13,757 nucleotides of DNA from the NCBI GenBank assembly GCA_964617625.1, contig CAZTZL010000076.1, forward strand, positions 1 to 13,757, written 5' to 3'. A program made the translations under genes and the position numbers. The number at the start of each line of letters is the position of its first letter. Within the stretch, counting starts at the first letter, position 1. Shown here in pieces: positions 1 to 6,089 of this stretch. This DNA comes from CAZTZL01 sp964617625 (GTDB lineage Bacteria > Zhuqueibacterota > QNDG01 > DSAB01). The notes under the pieces are model-generated. The model was not told the DNA's origin, did not search any database, and saw only the letters and a program-made list of their open reading frames with translations.

Positions 1-1
1 A

Positions 2-640
2 AGCGCAATCTTCCATCAGGATTCTTTGAATTATCTTCAAAAAGGTGCCATGGCCATTCAATTTGGTATATCCAGTAATTTTAATTTAACAACATTTGTT
101 GGTAGTTCTTTTTCTTTCAAGTACCATTTTTCTAAGAAAGTCGCTCTGAGAGCCATCTGTGGTTTATCGGCAGGAACAACAAATAAGGTGACGGATATAG
201 ATTCTAATGCAACAAGCGGATTCGATTCTGGTCAGGATAGTAATTATTATGGTATCGGTTTAAAATCGGCGATTGTTTATTATCCTAAGCCCTTCTATAA
301 CGCGACTCCATATTTTGGACTGGGTCCTCTCATTGAATATCATTACACACACCAGAAATCAGACGATACCAGCATGTTGTATTCAAATGAGATAATAGAG
401 CATAAAAGAAATCAATGGAATATCGGGATTTCTGTATTGGCTGGCGCAGAGTTGTTTATTAGAAGAAACATCAGCATTCATGCTGAATATTTTGCTTTGC
501 TGTATTATATGCAATATGAAGATATAAATAATAAAATGTATGATAATCCAGAAAGTCCAGACACGAAGGAAACTGCAAAATATGATGGATATCGTTTCGA
601 TGGTTCCAGTGTCTATTTCGGATTGTCAGTCTATTTTTAA
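2..640 (+). CDS. outer-membrane beta-barrel protein, 5'-truncated by the window
   Basis: The reading frame is open to the left edge, so the N-terminus is missing. The in-frame TTG at 26 and ATG at 50 are probably internal. The visible residues begin SAIFHQDSLNYLQKGAMAIQ, which looks like the region just after a signal peptide. Short alternating hydrophobic/polar segments rich in Tyr, Phe and Gly follow (for example FSFKYHF, YFGLGPLIEYHY, ISIHAEYFALLYY). The protein ends FGLSVYF, and a C-terminal Phe is the usual BAM recognition feature of outer-membrane barrels. Its size fits an 8-strand barrel of the OmpA/OprF-like or 'outer membrane protein beta-barrel' type. No catalytic motif is visible and the role is unknown. 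It ends 22 bp before the transporter gene and I see no terminator between them. Confidence is good for the barrel class and low for anything more specific. Confidence 0.75.
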   Translation, partial: SAIFHQDSLNYLQKGAMAIQFGISSNFNLTTFVGSSFSFKYHFSKKVALRAICGLSAGTTNKVTDIDSNATSGFDSGQDSNYYGIGLKSAIVYYPKPFYNATPYFGLGPLIEYHYTHQKSDDTSMLYSNEIIEHKRNQWNIGISVLAGAELFIRRNISIHAEYFALLYYMQYEDINNKMYDNPESPDTKETAKYDGYRFDGSSVYFGLSVYF

Positions 641-662
641 AGTTATTTCATAATATTCGATT

Positions 663-2195
663 ATGGAAAACAAATTCAGCATACAAAAGAAAATCGGGCT
701 TTGTCTGGGCATTCCTCTGTTTTTCATGATGCTTTTATTTCCCAGGCCTGAGGGTATGACGCCTGAAGCGCAGAAGACACTGGCGGTAACTATTTTGATG
801 GCGTTCTGGTGGATTACAGAAGCCGTGCCGATACCTGTCACTGCGATTCTGCCTTTTGTCCTTTTCCCATTTCTGAAGATTGATTCTGCGCAGGATGTGG
901 CCAGGCAGTTCGGGGATCAAAATTTATTTCTTTTTATGGGCGGTTTTTTTCTGGCCGCTGCGATTGAAAACACAGGACTGCACAAGCGGATGGCATTGAA
1001 GGCGATATCCATTCTGGGAACCAGTCCGCAAAAGATCATTTTCGGGATGATGGCAGTTACAGCTTTTCTTTCGATGTGGATCTCAAATACAGCGACGACA
1101 ATGATGATGCTGCCGATTGCCATGGCCGTCACCCATCATATCGAATCCATAGAAGACAATTCGATGAACGGGAAAGCGGATTACAGTTCTTTTAAAACAG
1201 CTCTGTTATTCGGAATCGGGTATTCAGCCAGTATTGGCGGGATCGGTACGCTCATTGGAACACCGCCCAATATTATTCTTGTTTCTCAGATCAAGAAACT
1301 CTTTCCAATGGCGCCGGATATCAGTTTTCTACAGTGGTTTATCGTCGGATTTCCTCTCGTCGTCCTGTTTCTTCCATTGACCTGGTTTTATCTGGTTAAA
1401 CTTGCTCATCCTGTCCGGATCAAACAACTGCCCGGCGGCAGGGGCATTATTTTTAAAAACCTTGAAGAACTCGGGAGAATGGGCCGGTCTGAAAAATATG
1501 TGCTTGTGGTTTTTATACTGACTGCTCTCGGCTGGATATTTCGAAAAAATATTGACCTTTCGTTTATCATTATTCCGGGTTGGTCGAATCTTTTAGGAGT
1601 CGAATCGATGGTGCACGACAGCACTGTCGCGATTTGCGCTTCAATACTTCTCTTTATGATTCCCGTTGATTTAAAAAGGAGCAAATTTCTTTTAGATTGG
1701 AAGAGTGCGGTTAAAATCCCATGGGGCATTCTTCTTCTTTTTGGAGGCGGGCTTGCGCTGGCTCATGAATTTCAGGTGACAGGGCTGGCTCAGTGGATCG
1801 GATCCAATTTATCAATCCTGCGAACGGTTCCAATTTTAATTGCAGTTATCGTTGTTATTTTCACGGTAGATTTCCTGACTGAAGTGACATCCAATACAGC
1901 CATTGCCACGATCTTTATGCCGATTCTGGCGGCCACGTCCATTGGTATGGGTGTGCATCCTTATCTGCTCATGATCGCCGGCACTATTGCCGCGTCTCTT
2001 GCGTTTATGCTGCCGGTGGCCACACCGCCCAATGCCGTGGTTTTCAGTTCGGGTTATATCACGCTTCCCCAGATGGCCAGAACCGGATTTGTGATGAATA
2101 TTTTGGGAATCATCGTAACGACAATCGTCATGTATTTGCTGGCGATTCCGGTTTTTAAAATTACGCTCTCTTCTCTTCCGGATTGGGTGCATTGA
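663..2195 (+). CDS. DASS/SLC13-family sodium:dicarboxylate (anion) symporter
   Basis: This 510-residue inner-membrane carrier has the divalent-anion:Na+ symporter (DASS, SLC13/CitM/ArsB superfamily) layout. There is an N-terminal conserved segment ITEAVPIPVT at about residues 51-60. Two inverted-repeat SNT substrate/Na+ motifs are present: SNTATT at 141-146 and SNTAIA at 410-415. Each is paired with a Pro-Pro-Asn loop, GTLIGTPPN at 195-203 and VATPPNAVV at 452-460. The length and roughly a dozen hydrophobic segments match the family. Known members import succinate, malate, fumarate, citrate or sulfate, usually with Na+. The exact substrate cannot be read here, though the SNT form favours di- or tricarboxylates. 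The ATG at 663 is the first methionine of the hydrophobic protein and has no clear Shine-Dalgarno sequence. The nearby Na+-NQR genes suggest coupling to a sodium gradient, which is inference. Confidence 0.9.
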   Translation: MENKFSIQKKIGLCLGIPLFFMMLLFPRPEGMTPEAQKTLAVTILMAFWWITEAVPIPVTAILPFVLFPFLKIDSAQDVARQFGDQNLFLFMGGFFLAAAIENTGLHKRMALKAISILGTSPQKIIFGMMAVTAFLSMWISNTATTMMMLPIAMAVTHHIESIEDNSMNGKADYSSFKTALLFGIGYSASIGGIGTLIGTPPNIILVSQIKKLFPMAPDISFLQWFIVGFPLVVLFLPLTWFYLVKLAHPVRIKQLPGGRGIIFKNLEELGRMGRSEKYVLVVFILTALGWIFRKNIDLSFIIIPGWSNLLGVESMVHDSTVAICASILLFMIPVDLKRSKFLLDWKSAVKIPWGILLLFGGGLALAHEFQVTGLAQWIGSNLSILRTVPILIAVIVVIFTVDFLTEVTSNTAIATIFMPILAATSIGMGVHPYLLMIAGTIAASLAFMLPVATPPNAVVFSSGYITLPQMARTGFVMNILGIIVTTIVMYLLAIPVFKITLSSLPDWVH

Positions 2196-2284
2196 TGGAT
2201 GTCAAAGAAAGATTGATTATTGGTAATAAGTCATATCATTTTGATTTAATACGATATTGAAAACTGATAGATGCAACGATAGTT

Positions 2285-2305
2285 TCCTCTCCCTTAGGGA
2301 GAGGA
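2285..2305. repeat. left hairpin repeat of the DUF559 cassette
   Basis: CCTCTCCCT and AGGGAGAGG form a near-perfect snap-back palindrome (2286-2304, one extra T/A pair outside), followed by CTAAGGAGAGGG at 2306-2317. The purine/pyrimidine-rich block (2285-2320) is related, in inverted orientation, to the block after the DUF559 gene at 2675-2710. Repeats of this CCCTCTCC...GGAGAGGG type are commonly seen beside DUF559 genes in other bacteria. Confidence 0.75.
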
Positions 2306-2336
2306 CTAAGGAGAGGGTTAATAGAAAAATAATTTA

Positions 2337-2672
2337 ATGAGAAGTCATTTAACAAAATTGGCCAAGCAATTTAGAAGAAAAATGACGGATGCGGAAAGAG
2401 TTCTCTGGAGTCACTTAAGGGCAAAAAGACTGAACAATTTAAAATTTAGAAGACAGCAACCAATTGGAAATTATATTGTGGATTTTATTTGTTTCGAAAA
2501 GAAAATTATTATAGAAGTTGATGGTGGGCAGCATATGGAAAATAAAAAGACAGATTTGAAAAGAACACAATGGCTTAATGAAAAGGGATATAGAGTCATT
2601 CGGTTTTGGAATAATGATATAATGCAAAATATTAGTGGTGTATATAAAGAGATAATGAAATTTTGCGAATAA
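2337..2672 (+). CDS. DUF559 endonuclease-like protein (Vsr/PD-(D/E)XK fold)
   Basis: This 111-residue protein matches the DUF559 family, a small Vsr-like nuclease fold. The N-terminus RKMTDAERVLWSHLRAKRL (about residues 14-32) is the typical family opening. It is followed by FRRQQPIGNYIVDFIC and the core IIIEVDGGQH. D49 and the E60-x-D62 pair are the likely metal ligands of the PD-(D/E)XK site. The C-terminal block GYRVIRFWNNDI (84-95) is also characteristic. The length equals the family norm, so the gene looks intact. DNA cleavage is inferred from the fold; the cellular role of the family is not settled. The ATG at 2337 lacks a good Shine-Dalgarno sequence. The gene is visibly more A/T-rich than its neighbours and lies between inverted hairpin repeats, suggesting acquisition as a cassette. 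Confidence 0.9.
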   Translation: MRSHLTKLAKQFRRKMTDAERVLWSHLRAKRLNNLKFRRQQPIGNYIVDFICFEKKIIIEVDGGQHMENKKTDLKRTQWLNEKGYRVIRFWNNDIMQNISGVYKEIMKFCE

Positions 2673-2674
2673 AC

Positions 2675-2710
2675 ACCCTCCCTTTGTCCCTTCCTTCGAG
2701 GGAGGGAGAG
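2675..2710. repeat. right hairpin repeat of the DUF559 cassette
   Basis: It begins 3 nt after the DUF559 stop codon. CCCTCCCT (2676-2683) pairs perfectly with AGGGAGGG (2699-2706) around a 15-nt loop. Read on the other strand, the block resembles the left repeat at 2285-2320, with roughly 60 percent identity by eye over about 34 positions. It could double as a weak terminator for the DUF559 gene, but no T-run follows. Confidence 0.7.
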
Positions 2711-2811
2711 ATTATTGAAGTGGTTGATTTTCAAATGATAGGCTAAAGAGGGATAAAAAATAAAAATTGGAAATGATTCAGAAATTAAATGGGAAAGAAC
2801 TCACAAAGCAA

Positions 2812-2835
2812 TTTCTGATTATTTTTAATCAGAAA
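2812..2835. promoter_or_regulatory. perfect A/T-rich inverted repeat upstream of nqrB, possible operator
   Basis: The 10-bp arms TTTCTGATTA (2812-2821) and TAATCAGAAA (2826-2835) are perfect inverted copies around TTTT. A further related half-site, ATTCAGAAATT, lies at 2776-2786. The site is about 95 bp upstream of the nqrB start codon and has no downstream T-run, so an operator or mRNA hairpin is likelier than a terminator. The binding protein is unknown. Confidence 0.4.
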
Positions 2836-2874
2836 CTGTGAATGATAGGAATTGAGAAAGAATTTGTTTGAAAG

Positions 2875-2902
2875 TTGAATAAAATTTTTTATTTTTTAAT
2901 AC
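2875..2902 (+). promoter_or_regulatory. weak candidate sigma-70-type promoter for the nqr operon
   Basis: TTGAAT (2875-2880) and TAATAC (2897-2902) are separated by 16 bp, about 28 bp upstream of the nqrB ATG in a very A/T-rich tract. A/T richness makes such matches common by chance, so this is only a candidate. Confidence 0.25.
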
Positions 2903-2929
2903 CCTGTAAAATGAATTAAAAAAAATCTG

Positions 2930-3931
2930 ATGATTACTTTTCAAAAACAAAAAATGATGCAGCAAGTCATTGCTGCACTGATGCCGGCGCTGGTCGGAGC
3001 GGTTTATTTTTTCGGATGGGTGAGCCTCGCTATAGTGACTCTATCCGTGATTACATGTGTTTTAACGGAATGGCTGTTTGTCCGCAAAAGCGGGGGCAAG
3101 GTTTCGGAAGCGGTTTTTGTGACAGGTATTCTGTTCGGATTGATTCTCCCGCCTACAATTCCGCTGTACATGGTTGTTCTGGGGGCAGTTTTTGCTATTG
3201 TCTTCGGGAAGATGGCTTTCGGCGGATTTGGAGCCAACATATTTAATCCTGCCATGGTCGGACGTGCGTTTCTTTACATTACGTTCCCAATTTATATGAC
3301 CAACCGCTGGGTTCCTGCTGCGAACTTTTCCGATTTTCCGGGCGGATTTGCCGTGTGGAAATATATTTCTGTCAAAGAAGGCATGTCCGCAATTACATCA
3401 GCCACATCTTCGCATGCTTTTTTGGAAGGCGCCGAGACGCTACCGAGCTACTGGCAACTTTTTTTTGGGAATATCAATGGACAGTTTGAGAAAATGGGAG
3501 AATTGATCTTTATCGGCGGTGGTTGTATCGGAGAGACATCAGCTTTGTTATTGATTCTCGGTGGTTTTTATCTACTCATTAAAAAGACAGCCAACTGGAG
3601 GCTGGTACTCAGCTTTTTTGGGATCTATTTTATTTTTCAAACCATACTTCATCAAGTGATTCCCGCAACAGCACCGAATCCGCTCTATGCACTGCTCACA
3701 GGCGGTGCCGTTCTTGGAGGTTTTTTTATGGTGACCGATCCGGTGTCGGCTCCGAAAACACGTCCGGCTCAATGGATATACGGCGGATTGATCGCTGTGT
3801 TTACCGTATTGATCCGTACGTTTTCCCTGTTTGCAGGCGGGTTGATGTTTGCCATTTTGCTTGGAAATATGTTCGCCTCACTGATTGATTATGGTATTAA
3901 ATCCCTAAAACCAAAAGGTGAATCTGCGTGA
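2930..3931 (+). CDS. nqrB: Na+-translocating NADH:quinone oxidoreductase subunit B (NqrB/RnfD family), short form
   Basis: This is a membrane subunit of the NQR/RNF ion-pumping complexes. Family blocks are clear: KMMQQVIAALMPALVGAVYFF near the N-terminus (8-28), GGFGANIFNPAMVGRAF (98-114), GCIGETSALLLILGG (198-212) and VTDPVSAP (268-275). In this family FMN is bound covalently to a threonine by ApbE; here the site would be T159 in SAITSATSS. The residue six before the Thr is Ser, where an Asp is usual. At 333 residues it is closer to RnfD than to a typical NqrB of about 410, because it lacks the long N-terminal extension. NqrB is chosen over RnfD because the downstream genes are clearly nqrC-F type. 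nqrA, normally upstream, is absent here; the DUF559 cassette occupies that side. The gene overlaps nqrC by 4 bp (GTGA). Confidence 0.85.
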   Translation: MITFQKQKMMQQVIAALMPALVGAVYFFGWVSLAIVTLSVITCVLTEWLFVRKSGGKVSEAVFVTGILFGLILPPTIPLYMVVLGAVFAIVFGKMAFGGFGANIFNPAMVGRAFLYITFPIYMTNRWVPAANFSDFPGGFAVWKYISVKEGMSAITSATSSHAFLEGAETLPSYWQLFFGNINGQFEKMGELIFIGGGCIGETSALLLILGGFYLLIKKTANWRLVLSFFGIYFIFQTILHQVIPATAPNPLYALLTGGAVLGGFFMVTDPVSAPKTRPAQWIYGGLIAVFTVLIRTFSLFAGGLMFAILLGNMFASLIDYGIKSLKPKGESA

Positions 3932-4671
3932 AACGGCCGCTGTTTACAATTCTGTTTATGATCATCATCACTGTCGTGTTTGTTTCCGCTCTGGCCGTTG
4001 TAAATGAGTTTTCTTTGGACCGTATTCAAAAAAATCTGGCCATGCAGAAAAACCAGTCGATACTCTATGCATTTGATATGCTGCCTGCCGCTGTTCAGGA
4101 AGACCGGCTGCCCTCCACCTGTACAACTTCCGATATTCAATGGGACAAAACAGAAATTTCAAAACGGATGAAAAATGAAATTCATGTCATCCGGCTTCCG
4201 GTTAATCCTCAGGAAAAACAATTGCTGAAAGGAAGTTTTCTCGCAATTGGCGATTCGGTTGAAATTTATGTCCGAACTGATGAGAAGAATCAAATCCTTG
4301 CATACGGTTTTCCGATACAGGGGAAAGGACTATGGGGAACGATTACGGCATTTGGGGCGGTTTCTTCTGATTTGACCCGGATGATCGGCATCGATTTTAC
4401 TCAGCAGACGGAAACACCGGGACTGGGTGCTAGAATTACAGAGCAGTCTTTCAAAATCTATTTTAGAAATCTGGATCTCGATGGATTTTTCCGGCAATCC
4501 AAATTGGCCCCAATTGTTATGGTTGCCCAAAAGGATCAAACCAATCTGGAAAAATCCACTTCCAGCGTGGAAGCCGTTACGGGAGCCACACTGACCTGCA
4601 ATGGTGTGTTGAACATGGTGAATACGGATTTAAGGTTTTATCTGACGTTATTAAAAAAGAACAGTTCGTGA
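3928..4671 (+). CDS. nqrC: Na+-NQR subunit C (NqrC/RnfG family), FMN-binding
   Basis: This 247-residue protein has one N-terminal membrane anchor (about residues 4-26) followed by a periplasmic FMN-binding domain. Family marks are ETPGLGARI (162-170) and the flavinylation site VTGATLT, with T221 as the expected phosphoester-FMN acceptor. The position six before T221 is Glu (E215) instead of the usual Asp. NqrC passes electrons between the covalently bound flavins of the Na+ pump. The length matches the usual 250-260. The GTG start at 3928 overlaps the nqrB stop, is preceded by AAAGGTG, and implies translational coupling. nqrD follows after 33 bp. Confidence 0.93.
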   Translation: MKRPLFTILFMIIITVVFVSALAVVNEFSLDRIQKNLAMQKNQSILYAFDMLPAAVQEDRLPSTCTTSDIQWDKTEISKRMKNEIHVIRLPVNPQEKQLLKGSFLAIGDSVEIYVRTDEKNQILAYGFPIQGKGLWGTITAFGAVSSDLTRMIGIDFTQQTETPGLGARITEQSFKIYFRNLDLDGFFRQSKLAPIVMVAQKDQTNLEKSTSSVEAVTGATLTCNGVLNMVNTDLRFYLTLLKKNSS

Positions 4672-4704
4672 GCGCTATCCATTTTATGTAATTAAGGCCG
4701 AACT

Positions 4705-5328
4705 ATGAAAATGATTGATGTTATAAAAGATGACCTCTGGAAGAATAATCCTGTGACTATTCAGGTTCTGGGGATTTGCTCCACGCTTGCCGTGACCAAT
4801 ATTTTTCTCAATACACTAATTATGGGTCTCGGACTCACATTCGTTACTGCTTTTTCGGCATTGACAATTTCACTGATCCGGAATATCATTCCTGCCCGCG
4901 TACGCATGATGGTTCAGACACTTGTCATTTCCAGTTATGTAGTCATTGTGGATATCGCGTTAAAAGCTTACGTTCCGGATATCAGCAAAGCACTCGGTCC
5001 CTATGTCGGTTTGATCATTACAAACTGCATTATCATGGGACGCATGGAAGCATTTGCTTCTTCGAACCGGCCCGGAATTGCTTTTTTCGACGGCATGATG
5101 TCCGGTCTTGGATACAGCTGGGTGCTTCTGGTCATCGCATTTTTCAGGGAACTGCTCGGATTCGGGACCATTCTGGGTGTGGCTGTTCTCAATCCCCTGA
5201 TGCACGGCTTGGGTGTGACCGAAGGCTGGATTCAGTGGTCGTTTATGATTATGGCGCCGGGAGGATTTTTCATGCTGGCGTTGTTTATCTGGGTTTCGAA
5301 TACAATAATTGTTAACAAAGTAAAATAA
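4705..5328 (+). CDS. nqrD: Na+-NQR subunit D (NqrD/RnfE family)
   Basis: This 207-residue polytopic membrane subunit opens NNPVTIQVLGICSTLAVT and contains ITNCIIMGRMEAFA, FFDGMMSGLGYSWVLL and FFRELLGFG, all standard NqrD blocks. C25 and C108 fall in the conserved positions that, together with two cysteines of NqrE, hold the intramembrane [2Fe-2S] cluster in characterised Na+-NQR. Both are present, so the cluster should form. RnfE is the paralogue in RNF complexes; the GICS and NCIIMGR context favours NqrD. The ATG at 4705 follows AATTAAGG. The next gene, nqrE, is separated by an unusually long 155-bp gap holding an inserted palindromic repeat. Confidence 0.93.
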   Translation: MKMIDVIKDDLWKNNPVTIQVLGICSTLAVTNIFLNTLIMGLGLTFVTAFSALTISLIRNIIPARVRMMVQTLVISSYVVIVDIALKAYVPDISKALGPYVGLIITNCIIMGRMEAFASSNRPGIAFFDGMMSGLGYSWVLLVIAFFRELLGFGTILGVAVLNPLMHGLGVTEGWIQWSFMIMAPGGFFMLALFIWVSNTIIVNKVK

Positions 5329-5360
5329 ACTAAAAAATATATAAAAGCACTTTTTTGTTC

Positions 5361-5456
5361 TTATCATTTCGAATCCCGATACTTCGGGATGAGAAATCTC
5401 GTAATTAAAATAAACTATTAGATTTCTCTCCTGCTAAAGCAGGATCGAAATGACAA
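5361..5456. repeat. MITE-like palindromic repeat, copy 1 (within the nqr operon)
   Basis: This is a repeat of about 96 bp with terminal inverted repeats TTATCATTTCGA (5361-5372) and TCGAAATGACAA (5445-5456). Inside are a 7-bp hairpin ATCCCGA/TCGGGAT with a 4-nt loop (5373-5390), a hairpin TCCTGCT/AGCAGGA (5429-5444), and the matched pair GAGAAATCT (5391-5399) and AGATTTCTC (5420-5428). The whole unit can fold back on itself. The reverse complement of 10979-11070 is a second copy. No coding capacity is seen, so any movement would depend on a transposase supplied elsewhere. It lies in the nqrD-nqrE gap. Confidence 0.85.
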
Positions 5457-5483
5457 TTTTGATAATTTTTAAAAGGTTATGAT

Positions 5484-6074
5484 ATGCAGTCGTTATCTCC
5501 GTGGGTTTTGTTTTTTGCATCGATATTTACGGGCAATATTTTATTAACCTATTTTTTGGGGATGTGCTCATTTCTTTCCGTCTCCAAACAGATCAAGACG
5601 GCTCTGGGGCTTGGCTTGGCAGTCACATTTGTCCTGACGATTACGGCGGCAATCAATCATGTGGTTTACTTTCAGATCCTCGAACCCTTAAAAATTGAAT
5701 ACCTTCGTTATATTGTCTTTATCATTACCATTGCCGCAACCGTGCAGTTTATTGAAATGTTTATTGAGCGTTATTCGGAAACACTCTATCTTAATCTCGG
5801 TATTTTTCTTCCTTTGATTACGGTCAACTGCGCCATTCTTGGCGTTTCCCTGTTTATGGTGATCCGAAGATATACTTTTGTACAGAGCGTTTTTTTCGGT
5901 GCCGGAAGTGGTTTGGGATGGCTGCTGGCAATTCTTGCGATGGCGGGCATTCGAGAGCGGTTGAACGAAAAGAAAATACCTCCGGCTTTGCACGGTCCCG
6001 GGATTGCACTCATTATAACAGGGATTATGGCAATGGCGTTTATCGGATTTTCCGGCATGGTTCAGATACAATAG
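5484..6074 (+). CDS. nqrE: Na+-NQR subunit E (NqrE/RnfA family)
   Basis: This 196-residue membrane subunit is homologous to NqrD but of opposite topology. Strong NqrE blocks are NILLTYFLGMCSFLSVSK (18-35), LGIFLPLITVNCAILGVSLF (105-124) and GSGLGWLLAILAMAGIRERL. C28 and C116 are the two cysteines expected to complete the [2Fe-2S] site shared with NqrD. The GMCSFLSVSK form, as opposed to the LC-P-F form of RnfA, supports the NQR assignment. The ATG at 5484 has AAAAGG upstream. nqrF begins 15 bp after the stop codon. Confidence 0.95.
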   Translation: MQSLSPWVLFFASIFTGNILLTYFLGMCSFLSVSKQIKTALGLGLAVTFVLTITAAINHVVYFQILEPLKIEYLRYIVFIITIAATVQFIEMFIERYSETLYLNLGIFLPLITVNCAILGVSLFMVIRRYTFVQSVFFGAGSGLGWLLAILAMAGIRERLNEKKIPPALHGPGIALIITGIMAMAFIGFSGMVQIQ

Positions 6075-6089
6075 GTTTGTCTCTCTTTT

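Noticed and set aside
2471..2734. An 87-codon open frame on the - strand starting in the right cassette repeat
   Set aside because: It is antisense to the DUF559 gene, which has complete family motifs. The frame is open because of the A/T-rich palindromic composition.
4776..5315. A 179-codon open frame on the + strand overlapping nqrD
   Set aside because: It is a Cys/His/Arg-rich out-of-frame reading of nqrD, whose own frame carries strong family motifs.
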